Assembly (NCBI GenBank): GCA_013154375.1
Contig: JAADCR010000038.1
Span: 1 to 42,385 of the forward strand
DNA from: Aquificota bacterium
GTDB lineage: Bacteria; Aquificota; Aquificia; Aquificales; Aquificaceae
Reading direction: 5' to 3'
Length of the DNA: 42,385 nucleotides
Under the pieces are notes generated by a model that was not told where the DNA came from, searched no databases, and was given only the letters and a program-made list of their open reading frames with translations. Positions within the stretch are counted from its first letter, which is position 1, and each line of letters opens with the position of its first letter. Shown here one piece after another: positions 13,915 through 24,145 of the stretch. The translations under genes and the position numbers were made by a program.

Positions 13915-15116
13915 CTCTCTCCCACCTCCTGAAACTCTTCCGAGAGTATTTTCAGCTTCCTCCCCTCTTTTACAATATACATGCGCTTTATACCCTTATC
14001 CGCGTAGCTGTCCGACTCGTACTCTTGGAAAAACTCTACGAGGTAGTAAAGGGGCTCTTTCTGGCCCTTTTTTGCAAAGGCAAGCACCGTAAGGTCTTTT
14101 ATCTCTACCTTTATAAACTTTTTAGAGAGTATAGTGCGGCGTTTGTAGCGGCGCCACTCGTCTTTACCGCCGCCCTTCCAGCGGAAGCTCTCCGAGTAAA
14201 ACGAGAGGTACCTCTCGAGGTCTTTCTCCTCCCACGCCTTCTCCCACGCCTTTAGAAAGCCCTTAACGTCGTCGAGCTTAAGCTCCGTCGGTACGACTTT
14301 GTATATGCCTATGAGCGTGTTAAGCAGGCTTATTTTGGGCAGGATGCTTTTTTTTAACGCCTCGTTGTCGGCCACCACGCAGCCGCGCGTACTGAAAGGG
14401 AGCTTGTTACGGTCCTCTTCGTTGCTCCCGTGGAGCCATATGCCGCCGCCCGTTTTACCCACGAGGCGGTCGTAAGGGTTAGGGTAGTTTATGGCTACGG
14501 CTATCCCGCCGTAAACGTCGGCAAGCTCGTCCGGCGGGATGATGCGCGTAAAGTAGTAAAGGCCTTCGGGCGTACGGGCGTCGCCCTCGCGCTCCTTGTC
14601 GCCCAAGTTCTTACCCGTGGTCACCGGGTGCATCTCTACGAGCTTTTTCCCTTTAAAGATAAACAAGTACTGGCTCATCTTCTCGACGATAAAGACGTAG
14701 CGGTCGGGAGGGTTCTCCACTAAAACGGGCGGCGTTTTTAAGAAGCGCTGCTTTAGTATCTTTACCAGCCGCTTGCGGTAAAGCTCGGGCTTCTCAACCC
14801 GTCTTATGAGGAAGTTAAACCGGTAGTACGAGGGGTTGTAAAAGGGGTTAAGCTCTATAGAGCTAAGGTAGAACCGGAGCGCCTCCTCGAGCTTACCCTC
14901 CCTTTCGGCCAGCAGCCCTTTGGCGTAAAGAACGAGGTACTTCTCTACCTTTACCGGCAGCTCCTGAAAGTAAGCCTTTACGGCCTTTAGCTCCTCTTCC
15001 GTGGCCGAGCCGTCGGCAAGCTTTTTAAGAACGAGCTCTATCCGGCCCTTCTCAAGCTCTACAGAGCCGAAGACCCCCTCCCAGAGCAGCAGAAAAAAAA
15101 GAAGCAGAAGCTTCAT
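13911..15116 (-). CDS. L,D-transpeptidase (YkuD) with N-terminal helical and C-terminal NTF2-like domains
   Basis: 401 residues with a signal peptide (1-17). Residues 20-125 are helical with TPR character (YAKGLLAEREGKLEEALRFY). The YkuD catalytic domain spans about 138-275, with GGGIWLHGSN (H229) and the catalytic FSTRGCVVAD (S242, R244, C246), plus TPEGLYYF at the entrance. A C-terminal NTF2/SnoaL-like domain (about 285-395, FLKAWEKAWEEKDLERYLSFYS) follows, an arrangement seen in proteobacterial YafK/Cds6-type proteins. L,D-transpeptidases make 3-3 peptidoglycan cross-links or attach lipoproteins. It overlaps rpoZ by 4 bp upstream and the OmpA-like gene by 4 bp downstream. Confidence 0.87.
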   Translation of the reverse strand: MKLLLLFFLLLWEGVFGSVELEKGRIELVLKKLADGSATEEELKAVKAYFQELPVKVEKYLVLYAKGLLAEREGKLEEALRFYLSSIELNPFYNPSYYRFNFLIRRVEKPELYRKRLVKILKQRFLKTPPVLVENPPDRYVFIVEKMSQYLFIFKGKKLVEMHPVTTGKNLGDKEREGDARTPEGLYYFTRIIPPDELADVYGGIAVAINYPNPYDRLVGKTGGGIWLHGSNEEDRNKLPFSTRGCVVADNEALKKSILPKISLLNTLIGIYKVVPTELKLDDVKGFLKAWEKAWEEKDLERYLSFYSESFRWKGGGKDEWRRYKRRTILSKKFIKVEIKDLTVLAFAKKGQKEPLYYLVEFFQEYESDSYADKGIKRMYIVKEGRKLKILSEEFQEVGER

Positions 15117-15331
15117 TTCTCTTCTTTTTTAGGGTGAACTATTATAACTTTTCCTTCCGCTATGTCCTCTATAGCCTTAAAGGTCTTTTTCACCAGACCC
15201 TCCTCGGTGCGGACAAAAAAGTCCTCGCCTTCTTCTAAAATCTGGAGCGTCCGCTTAACCGCGGCGTGAACCAGCTCGTAGCGCGAGCGTACGCGCTTAA
15301 GCGCGTCTTCTATCTTAGGTCTCCTCGACAT
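15113..15331 (-). CDS. rpoZ: RNA polymerase omega subunit
   Basis: 72 residues starting MSRRPKIEDALKRVRSRYELVHAAVKR, the omega start where the first helix and R/YEL-V-ARR motif are recognisable, ending in a short acidic-basic tail. Omega helps fold and hold the beta' subunit. The usual rpoZ neighbour gmk is directly upstream and overlaps by 17 bp. A full AGGAGGT ribosome-binding site inside gmk sets the ATG at 15331. Confidence 0.88.
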   Translation of the reverse strand: MSRRPKIEDALKRVRSRYELVHAAVKRTLQILEEGEDFFVRTEEGLVKKTFKAIEDIAEGKVIIVHPKKEEK

Positions 15332-15965
15332 AGCACTTACCTCCTTTTACTAAGGATATAATCTCGTCGTTGCGCAGAACGCGCTCGAGCTCCTCGAGCA
15401 CGCGCGAGCGCTCGGCCCGATAGCTAAGGATTATAGCCTTAACCTTCTCGACGGCGCTGTCGAGAAAGTCGTTAACGACGATGTAGTCAAAGTAACGGGC
15501 GCAGGGAATCTCCTCTAAGGCCGTCTTCATCCTCCGGTCCAGATTCTCGTCCTTAAACCCGCGCGCCTCGACGCGACGCTTAAGCTCCTCGAGCGAGGGC
15601 GGGAGCAGAAAGATGCTCACGGCCGAGGGCAGCTCCTTTTTAACCTTAAACGCGCCCTGAACGTCTATAACTAAAAGCGCGTCTTTACCGCTCGCGGTTA
15701 TCCGCTCCACCTCCGAACGGGGCGTCCCGTAGTAGTTACCGTAAACGTTGGCGTACTCGAGAAAGGCGCCCTCTTTAACGAGACGCTCAAACTCCTCTTT
15801 AGAGGTAAAGTGGTAGTCCGTCCCGTGGCGCTCCCCCGGACGGGGCGGGCGCGTCGTGTAGGTAACCACGCGCTCGAGACCGCTTAGCTCTTTAAGCAGC
15901 CGCTTAGCCACGGTGGTCTTACCCGTCCCGGAAGGAGCGGAGAGGATAAAGACCCTTCCTCCCAT
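15315..15965 (-). CDS. gmk: Guanylate kinase
   Basis: 216 residues. The P-loop is LSAPSGTGKTTVAKR at the N-terminus. The GMP-binding part is visible as VTYTTRPPRPGERHGTDYHF, FLEYANVYGNYYGT and VIDVQGAFKVKKELP, followed by the lid and IFLLPPSLEELKRR. It converts GMP to GDP. It heads the gmk-rpoZ-ldt-ompA-like operon. TAATAA lies 7 bases before the ATG without a ribosome-binding site, so it may be leaderless, and the terminator of the upstream gene lies just before it. Confidence 0.97.
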   Translation of the reverse strand: MGGRVFILSAPSGTGKTTVAKRLLKELSGLERVVTYTTRPPRPGERHGTDYHFTSKEEFERLVKEGAFLEYANVYGNYYGTPRSEVERITASGKDALLVIDVQGAFKVKKELPSAVSIFLLPPSLEELKRRVEARGFKDENLDRRMKTALEEIPCARYFDYIVVNDFLDSAVEKVKAIILSYRAERSRVLEELERVLRNDEIISLVKGGKCYVEET

Positions 15966-15974
15966 AGGTTATTT

Positions 15975-16011
15975 ATTAAAAGGTATAAAAGACCGCCCGT
16001 AAACGGGCGGT
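15975..16011 (-). terminator. Intrinsic terminator after the nitrilase-family gene
   Basis: On the minus strand, an 8-bp stem (accgcccg/cgggcggt) with loop ttta, beginning 2 bases after the stop codon and followed by cttttataccttttaataa. The T-rich tail also overlaps the likely gmk promoter. Confidence 0.7.
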
Positions 16012-16012
16012 A

Positions 16013-16744
16013 CTAGTAAACCGGCAGCTCCCGTCTTACGCGCCTCAGCTCCTCCGGCTCGTAAACGGCCTCTAAAAGCGCGTCGCCCTTCTCCGCGTAA
16101 GCCAGAGCCTCGCCCCAAGGCGAGTATATGCCCGAGCTGCCGGCAAAGCGCGTCCCCGCGTGCTCGCCCCACGCGTTGGCCACCAGCGCGTAAGCCTGAA
16201 GCTCTATAGCCCTGCTTCTGGACAGCACGCGGAGGTGCTCCCGCCGCGCGTATCCCCACTGCGCGGGCACGAGCAGAAACTCCGGCGCCTCCCTCTTTAC
16301 CTCGGCTACCAGCTCGGGAAAGCGCAGCTCGAAGCATATAAGCAGCCCCACCTTACCGAAAGAGGTGTTAAAGACGAGCCTCTCTTTACCGGGGCTGAAG
16401 AGCTCCGTCTCGCCGAATAGCGGGAAGAGCTTCCGCTTCCCGCGCAAGCCGGCGAGCCTACCGCGGTCTAATACAAAGGCCGCGTTGTAAAGCTTACCTT
16501 CTCTCTTTAGTGGGAGCGTGCCGGCCACGAGAAGCCCTTTTTTTCTCGAGACGGCGCGGAGCTTCCTTAAAAGCTCCGGCGTCAGGTGGGCTAAAGACCT
16601 TACGGCCTCCGGGCTTACCCCGCCGTGCCACAGCTCCGGAAGAAGCACCAGCGAGCCCGGCTCGGCCCGACTTAGCGCCTCGAAGACCTTCTTCTCGTTC
16701 TCGGGCGGGCTTTCAAGCCTAAACTGGAGCGCGTAGAGTTTCAT
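16013..16744 (-). CDS. Carbon-nitrogen hydrolase (nitrilase superfamily)
   Basis: 243 residues with the full Glu-Lys-Cys triad: E37 in VLLPELWHGG, K105 in RKLFPLFGETELF, and C137 in VGLLICFELRFPEL. The following ARREHLRVLSRSRAIELQAY and ANAWGEH match the conserved helix and dimer strand of the family. Substrate cannot be read from sequence; omega-amidase- and deaminated-glutathione-amidase-like members are the nearest in style. The start overlaps the end of the HIRAN gene (16741-16744). A terminator follows directly. Confidence 0.85.
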   Translation of the reverse strand: MKLYALQFRLESPPENEKKVFEALSRAEPGSLVLLPELWHGGVSPEAVRSLAHLTPELLRKLRAVSRKKGLLVAGTLPLKREGKLYNAAFVLDRGRLAGLRGKRKLFPLFGETELFSPGKERLVFNTSFGKVGLLICFELRFPELVAEVKREAPEFLLVPAQWGYARREHLRVLSRSRAIELQAYALVANAWGEHAGTRFAGSSGIYSPWGEALAYAEKGDALLEAVYEPEELRRVRRELPVY

Positions 16745-17436
16745 GCCTTTAATTTAAGCACGACGAAAATCTGCTCGTCGGGCTGCTCGCGCTCAAAAAC
16801 GGCCGTAACGCGGCCCTCTAAAAAGAGCTTACTCTTTAAAAGCTCCTTTAAAAAAGGTGCGTAGCTCCTGCGGACGTAGCCCAGCTTCTCGCCCGAGGCG
16901 TGGTAGACGGCCACCGCCGACGGGTCGGCGGGGTTGTCGTGCTCCCAGAGGGCGTAAACGCGGTCGCCCTCCCTTACCTTAAGCTCCCCTTTTTCGTAAA
17001 AGCGCTCCTTGCGGTACTTAAAGCCCACCACGCGCGTAAAAAAGAGGCCGGCTTTTTTAAAAAACGCCCCGGCCCTTTTAAGCGCCTCCTCGTCGGGCTT
17101 AGCTCCGAAGGGCCCCAGCGTAGCCTCGAGAAAGAGGTTCTCCGCCAGCTCCTCTCCGTACAGCTGCTTAACCAGCTCGAGGAGGCTCGCAAGCGGGAAG
17201 CGGCCGAGCTTCTTTAAAGCCAGAAAAGGCGCCCCTTTCTCTAAAAGCACGAGACCGCCGCCCAGCTCGACGAACGGAGCCAGCCCCACCGTAGCTGCGG
17301 CGGGCTCAGCGGTTAGCGTAAAGCCGTCAAAGCGGAGCGTCCTGCCCGTAAGCGTGCCCTCGACGGGCAGAAAGTCGCCCGAGGGCGTTACGAGCAGGAG
17401 AACCTCTTTTAGACGCGTCCTGAGGAGCAGCTTCAC
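16741..17436 (-). CDS. HIRAN-domain protein with an unknown N-terminal domain
   Basis: 231 residues from a GTG at 17436. The C-terminal third is a HIRAN domain: FTRVVGFKYRKERF, LKVREGDRVYALWEHDN, PADPSAVAVYHASGEKLGYV, then RRSYAPFLKELL, with the characteristic (D/E)-x-x-N-x-x-D-x-x-A-V core. HIRAN domains bind DNA ends or damaged DNA in SNF2-type proteins; in bacteria they are often stand-alone. Residues 1-125 show no family recognisable here. It pairs with a nitrilase-family gene by a 4-bp overlap, a link with no obvious meaning. Its start is only 26 bp from the divergent trpS start. Confidence 0.72.
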   Translation of the reverse strand: MKLLLRTRLKEVLLLVTPSGDFLPVEGTLTGRTLRFDGFTLTAEPAAATVGLAPFVELGGGLVLLEKGAPFLALKKLGRFPLASLLELVKQLYGEELAENLFLEATLGPFGAKPDEEALKRAGAFFKKAGLFFTRVVGFKYRKERFYEKGELKVREGDRVYALWEHDNPADPSAVAVYHASGEKLGYVRRSYAPFLKELLKSKLFLEGRVTAVFEREQPDEQIFVVLKLKA

Positions 17437-17450
17437 GACAACTAATAAAA

Positions 17451-17456
17451 TATACT
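17451..17456 (+). promoter_or_regulatory. -10 box of trpS
   Basis: TATACT ends 6 bases before the trpS ATG (17463). The whole intergenic gap to the divergent HIRAN gene is 26 bp, so the leader is at most a few bases long. Confidence 0.5.
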
Positions 17457-17462
17457 TCCGTT

Positions 17463-18644
17463 ATGCGCATCGTTAGCGGCATGAGGCCCACGGGGCGCCT
17501 GCACCTCGGGCACTACTTCGGCGTTATAAGAAACTGGCTAAAGCTGCAGAACGAGCACGAGTGCTACTTCTTCGTAGCCGACTGGCACGCCCTCACCACG
17601 GGCTACAAAAAAACCGGAGAGCTTAAAAGTAACACCGAGGAGCTTATGGCCGACTGGCTGGCTCTGGGCCTCGACCCGTCTAAGGCGGTACTTTTCGTCC
17701 AGTCGCTGGTTAAAGAGCACGCGGAGCTGTACCTACTTTTAGGCATGCTGACGCCCAAAAGCTGGCTCGAGTTAAACCCCACTTACAAAGACCTTAAGTA
17801 CAACCTTCTAAAGCTCCACGAGCTTAAAGACGCCTTTAAGGAGCGTTTCGCCGGCAGAACGGACGAGCTTATAAGACTTCTCGGCGTAAAGGTGGAAGAG
17901 CCGGAAGAGTTTAAGGCGTTTTTAACCGAAAGGCTGGCCGAGCTTCTCGTGGAAGCCCTCTTTGAAGGTCTTATAGAGAAAGAGACGCTAAAGCGTCTGA
18001 ACGTCTCTAAAAAAGAGTTTTACGAGACGGACACTTACGGCTTTCTCGGCTATCCCGTGCTCCAGACGGCGGACGTGCTGGCTTACAAAGGCGAGGCCGT
18101 GCCCGTGGGCGAGGACCAGCTGCCGCACCTCGAGCTTGCGCGCGAGCTTGCCAGAAGGTTTAACCGCCTCTACGGCCCGACCTTTCCCGAGCCTAAGCCG
18201 CTTTTAACCGAGACGCCCAAGCTCCCCGGTACGGACGGGCGGAAGATGTCCAAGTCTTACGGAAACGCCGTATACTTTGCCGACGAGACGGACGAGCTTA
18301 GAAAGAAGATTATGTCCATGTTTACCGACCCGCAGAAGCTCCGTAAGAACGACCCCGGACACCCCGAGCGCTGCCCCGTCTTCGCTTGGCACCGCGTGTT
18401 CTCAGCTGACGAGGCGGAGCAGATAGAGAGAGAGTGTAAGAGCGGTGCTTTAGGCTGCGTGGAGTGCAAGCGCCGTCTGTTTGAGAGGGTTGAGGCCTTT
18501 ATAGCGCCCGTAAGGGAGAGAAGGAAAGAGCTTCTCTCGGACCGCGGAGAGCTCTGGCGCGTCTTTAAAGAGGGCTCGGAGAAGGCGCGTCAGGTGGCAA
18601 GCGGGACGCTTAAACAGGTACGGGAGGCGATGAACCTGCCCTGA
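17463..18644 (+). CDS. trpS: Tryptophanyl-tRNA synthetase
   Basis: 393 residues, about 60 more than the usual bacterial enzyme. The class I signatures are PTGRLHLGHYFG (HIGH) near residue 8 and GRKMSKSYGN (KMSKS). The extra length is a charged helical insertion at about residues 110-180 (from LHELKDAF to NVSKKEFYE), placed before the YPVLQTADVLAY motif. This type of insertion is seen in Aquifex-like TrpRS. It charges tRNA-Trp. The stop overlaps the next start by one base (TGATG). Confidence 0.96.
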   Translation: MRIVSGMRPTGRLHLGHYFGVIRNWLKLQNEHECYFFVADWHALTTGYKKTGELKSNTEELMADWLALGLDPSKAVLFVQSLVKEHAELYLLLGMLTPKSWLELNPTYKDLKYNLLKLHELKDAFKERFAGRTDELIRLLGVKVEEPEEFKAFLTERLAELLVEALFEGLIEKETLKRLNVSKKEFYETDTYGFLGYPVLQTADVLAYKGEAVPVGEDQLPHLELARELARRFNRLYGPTFPEPKPLLTETPKLPGTDGRKMSKSYGNAVYFADETDELRKKIMSMFTDPQKLRKNDPGHPERCPVFAWHRVFSADEAEQIERECKSGALGCVECKRRLFERVEAFIAPVRERRKELLSDRGELWRVFKEGSEKARQVASGTLKQVREAMNLP

Positions 18645-19645
18645 TGGAGCTGCTTCTACTTCTGGCCCTCCCTTACTTACTGTTTTACCTTCTGCCGGTA
18701 AAGCTCGTTAGGGCGCGGCGCTCTTTTGAACGGTTCGGCCCGCCGGAGGGCTACGTCTACGCTTTCGTCTTTCACGTCCACACGCAGTTCTCGTACGACA
18801 GTCTGGGTAAGCCCGAGGACGTCTACCGGGCCTTAGAAGAAGAAGGTCTCGACTTTGCCGTGGTTACGGACCACGAGACGGACGCGTTTAAGTACTTTGC
18901 CGACGGGCGCGTGCTCGTAGGCGTGGAGAGAAAGATTAACGACGAGAAAGGCCGCGTTCTGGGCGACCTTATAAAGACGCCGCGCCTTAGCGTTATAACG
19001 CACCACTTTAAAAAGTATCCGTGGCGGCTCGAGCGCAAGCCCGAACACTACTTTGAGCTTATAAACTTAAAAGACGCGCTCGTGGAGCGCCGGCTCAGGC
19101 TTTTTCTGTACCTCCTGCTCGCTCCCTTCGTCTTCCCGGTAGACCGGAGAGGGTACTTAGAGGGATTTACTAAGCTCCTCGAGCCGGAGCGCTACGCCCG
19201 TGCCTTCGTAAAAGAAGGCTGGGAGAACAGGATTTTAGGCGGTCTGGACCACCACACGAAGCTCTACGTGAGGGAGGTGGGTATACGCTTCCTGTTTCCT
19301 TCTTACCGGTTCTCGTTCTCGTTACTTCGTAACGTTCTGCTTACGGACAGAAAGCTCGGCTCGGCCGAGGAGCTGGAGGAGGAGCTGCTCCGGCGCGAGC
19401 CGGTGGTGTGCTTTACGCGCCGTCCGGTTCTCTGCTGGCGGGAAGGCGATAAGGTTAAGGTCTACTCGCCTTACGAGAAGACGCTCGTAAGGCTCGTGGG
19501 AGAGCGGGAAGAGAGCTGGGAAGGGCCTAACCTCGAGCTGGAGGCGGGGAGGTACCTTATAGTAGGTTACCGCTACGCGTTTAAGCTGGGGCCGCTCTTT
19601 TTCGGCGTGAGGCCTCTGTTTCTCTGCAGGGGTAATCTTAGTTAA
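18644..19645 (+). CDS. PHP-domain metal-dependent phosphoesterase, membrane-anchored
   Basis: 333 residues. An N-terminal hydrophobic anchor (residues 2-22) precedes a PHP domain with the metal motifs FHVHTQFSYDS, FAVVTDHETDAF, VITHHFKKYP and the terminal GGLDHHTK near 205. The C-terminal 100 residues (SSAEELEEELL to LFFGVRP) form an added beta domain of unknown role. PHP proteins hydrolyse phosphate esters or nucleotides; the exact substrate is unknown. It starts on the stop of trpS, so it is co-expressed with it, and pncA follows after 13 bp. Confidence 0.78.
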   Translation: MELLLLLALPYLLFYLLPVKLVRARRSFERFGPPEGYVYAFVFHVHTQFSYDSLGKPEDVYRALEEEGLDFAVVTDHETDAFKYFADGRVLVGVERKINDEKGRVLGDLIKTPRLSVITHHFKKYPWRLERKPEHYFELINLKDALVERRLRLFLYLLLAPFVFPVDRRGYLEGFTKLLEPERYARAFVKEGWENRILGGLDHHTKLYVREVGIRFLFPSYRFSFSLLRNVLLTDRKLGSAEELEEELLRREPVVCFTRRPVLCWREGDKVKVYSPYEKTLVRLVGEREESWEGPNLELEAGRYLIVGYRYAFKLGPLFFGVRPLFLCRGNLS

Positions 19646-19658
19646 AGGAGGTGACGGT

Positions 19659-20246
19659 ATGAAGGTAAAAGTTAGGGACGGGGACGCGCTTATAGTGGTG
19701 GACATGCAGCGGGACTTTATGCCGGGGGGAGCGCTGCCGGTACCGGGAGCGGACGAGATAGTGCCGCGCGTAAACGAGTACATTAAGCTGTTTGAGCGGG
19801 AAGGTCTCCCGGTGTTTTTCACGCGCGACTGGCACCCGCCTAACCACATCTCGTTTAAAGGCCACGGCGGGGTGTGGCCGCCGCACTGCGTGCAGAACAC
19901 CGAAGGGGCGGCTTTCCACCCCGAGCTGTACCTCCCGGCGGACAACAAGTTTATTATCTCTAAGGGTACCTCGCCGGACTTTGACGCCTACTCGGGCTTT
20001 CAGGGGACGGTACTGGACGAGCTTCTTAAGGAGCGGGGCGTTAGGCGGATTTTCGTCTGCGGGGTGGCCACGGACTACTGCGTGAAAAACACCGCCGAAG
20101 GCGGTCTTAACTTAGGCTACGAGACGTTCGTACTTACGGACGCTATAAAGGGCGTGGACGTGAACCCGGGCGACTCGGAGAGGGCGCTCGAGCGTCTCCT
20201 CGAGAAGGGGGCGGTGCTTTTAGAGCGGGCGGACTTGACAGGTTGA
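19659..20246 (+). CDS. pncA: Nicotinamidase
   Basis: 195 residues of the isochorismatase fold. The catalytic triad is D15 (ALIVVDMQRDF), K102 (IISKGTSPDFDAY) and C141 (VCGVATDYCVKNTA). The metal-binding motif FTRDWHPPNHISF (D57, H59, H63) is specific to nicotinamidases as against other cysteine hydrolases. It turns nicotinamide into nicotinate for NAD salvage. The ATG is preceded by an AAAGGAGGTGA ribosome-binding site. Confidence 0.94.
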   Translation: MKVKVRDGDALIVVDMQRDFMPGGALPVPGADEIVPRVNEYIKLFEREGLPVFFTRDWHPPNHISFKGHGGVWPPHCVQNTEGAAFHPELYLPADNKFIISKGTSPDFDAYSGFQGTVLDELLKERGVRRIFVCGVATDYCVKNTAEGGLNLGYETFVLTDAIKGVDVNPGDSERALERLLEKGAVLLERADLTG

Positions 20247-20263
20247 CAAAGGCAGACTAAAGT
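20235..20263 (+). promoter_or_regulatory. Promoter of hsp20
   Basis: TTGACA (20235-20240), 17-bp spacer, TAAAGT (20258-20263), overlapping the end of pncA. A second TTGACA at 20243-20248 repeats the -35 eight bases on, so a paired -35 is possible. The ribosome-binding site AAAAGGAGGTG follows. Confidence 0.6.
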
Positions 20264-20286
20264 TTTGTGTAAAAGGAGGTGGGAAG

Positions 20287-22291
<2,005 letters not shown>

Positions 22292-23466
22292 GCGTCTTTA
22301 CCTCCTCGCCGAATATTCTTAAGATTATATCCGCGCTGTCGGGATTGGCTTTCAGCTCCTTAATGGCCCGGTGAAGCACGCGCCTTAAAAACGGGTCGCT
22401 TCTGCGGTCCTTAAGGGCTTCCTTGAGCGTAAGCACGTGCGGCTCTACGCGCAGGCTCTCGTACCAGCGGAGGAACTTCTTCACCTCGTCCCAGAGGATG
22501 ACCTCTCCTTTACGCGCCTCTTCTTTTCTACCTTTCAGGTTCTCCTCGACGACCTGCTTAAGGTCGTCTATGTCGTAAAGAAAGACGCTGTCGAGCTTAC
22601 CTATCTCGGGGTCTGCGTTTCTCGGCACCGAGATGTCTATAACGAACTGAGGCTCGTAGTTACGGGCCTTTACGGAGCGCTCCATAGCTTCTTTAGTAAG
22701 CACGTAGTGCGGCGCACCCGTCGAGACGATGACGACGTCCATAAGCGGGAGGTAGTCCTCCATGTGCTCAAACCTTAAAGCGTCCGCGCCGAGCTCGCGC
22801 GCCAGACGGACCGCCCGCTCGTAGGTACGGTTAGTAACGTGAAGCAGGGCCCCGAAACGCTTCAGGTAGCTGGCCGCCAGCTCGCCCATCTCTCCCGCGC
22901 CTACAAGCAGTACCTTAGCCCCTTTAAGCTCGCCGAAAATCTTTTTAGCGAGCTCTACGGCCGCGTAGCTAACCGAGACGGCACTCTTACTTATGCCCGT
23001 CTCCGTACGGACGCGTTTGGAAGCCCTAAGGGCCTTCTCGTAAAGCCGGTTTAGTATCTTACCCACCGTGCCGGCTTCGCGGGCAAGCTGATAAGCCTCT
23101 TTAAACTGAGCCACTATCTGCGGCTCACCAACGACCATAGAGTCGAGCGAAGAGGCCACCTTAAACACGTGAAAAACTGCTTCCTCCCCCCGCTTGTAGA
23201 AAAAGTAGCGCTCCACGCTCTCGGGCAGCCCTTTTAGCTTTATAAACTTAAGCGCCAGCTCCCGGGCGTTGGGAACGAGGTTGTAAGCGTAGAGCTCCAC
23301 GCGGTTACAGGTGGAGATGAGCATAAGCTCCTCTACGGGAACTTCGCGCTTAAGCTTGGGCAGAAGCTCTAAAAGCTCGTCTTTCGAGCAGGCGAGCTTC
23401 TCCCTCACCTCCACGGGCGCTACGCGGAAGTTAACGCCCGTAACGAATATCTCGCCCATCAAGTAA

Positions 23467-23495
23467 ATTATCTTACCCGCCGGCCTTGCGGGCAA
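23467..23495 (-). promoter_or_regulatory. Promoter of hemA
   Basis: On the minus strand, TTGCCC (23495-23490), 17-bp spacer, GATAAT (23472-23467), ending 7 bases before the ATG. The same geometry as at ccl. Confidence 0.55.
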
Positions 23496-23499
23496 GCGT

Positions 23500-23505
23500 T
23501 AAAAT
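23500..23505 (+). promoter_or_regulatory. -10 box of the lipoprotein gene at 23514
   Basis: TAAAAT ends 8 bases before the ATG, opposite the hemA promoter; an overlapping TATAGA (23505-23510) is an alternative. No ribosome-binding site. Confidence 0.4.
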
Positions 23506-23513
23506 ATAGAGCT

Positions 23514-24131
23514 ATGATTAAGCGCTTGGCTTTTTTAACACTCCTTCTCGTGCTCCTCTCGTGCTCCCAGAAGGTCTCGGTCCACGAGCTTCTGGGTAAG
23601 AAAGCCATAACCTACCGGCCAGTACTGGTTAAAAACCCGCACATAGACGAGGCGCTCCAGAAGGTGGCCTTCGAGCGCTTTCAGGAGCTTTTAGAAAACC
23701 CGCCGCTCTCGGTAAAGCTCAAGCGGAAGCTCTCACTCGAGGAGGTGGTGCTCGTTAAAAAGCCGCCCGTCGAGGTAAAGACCTTCGACTTTAACCTCTT
23801 CGAGCCGTACAAAGACGCCGACCTTTTAGTAACCATGGAGATAAAAGAGCTTACCTACAAAGAGCGGAGGTTCGAAACTCAAGACGACGAAGACAGGACG
23901 CGCCTCTACTGCGTAGAGAGAAAGGCCGAAGCCGTGGTGTTATTTAACGTGGCCAACCCTACCACGCGCGACATCTACTTTGCCAAAACTTACAAAGGTA
24001 AGTACAAAAAGCGGAAGTGTGACGCGAAGGGCTACCGGCCCGAGCTTCTGCCTAAAGAGGACTACGTAAAGCTTAAAGCTATAGAGGACGCCGTAGAGGC
24101 TTTCGTTAAGGACTTCTACGAGGTTCTGTAA
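23514..24131 (+). CDS. Predicted lipoprotein of unknown function
   Basis: 205 residues. Signal peptide MIKRLAFLTLLLVLLSCSQ with lipobox LLSC, so the mature protein starts at Cys17 and is lipid-anchored. The rest is lysine/glutamate-rich with alternating beta strands (DADLLVTMEIKELTYKERRF, KAEAVVLFNVANPTTRDIYFAKTY), which resembles small envelope-stress or LPS-assembly lipoproteins (the curli-type CsgG-like 'ADLLV...' pattern). No family can be named with confidence. Two further cysteines (in LYCVERKA and KKRKCDAKG) could pair. It precedes panC by 14 bp. Confidence 0.65.
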   Translation: MIKRLAFLTLLLVLLSCSQKVSVHELLGKKAITYRPVLVKNPHIDEALQKVAFERFQELLENPPLSVKLKRKLSLEEVVLVKKPPVEVKTFDFNLFEPYKDADLLVTMEIKELTYKERRFETQDDEDRTRLYCVERKAEAVVLFNVANPTTRDIYFAKTYKGKYKKRKCDAKGYRPELLPKEDYVKLKAIEDAVEAFVKDFYEVL

Positions 24132-24145
24132 AATTTATTTAAGTA

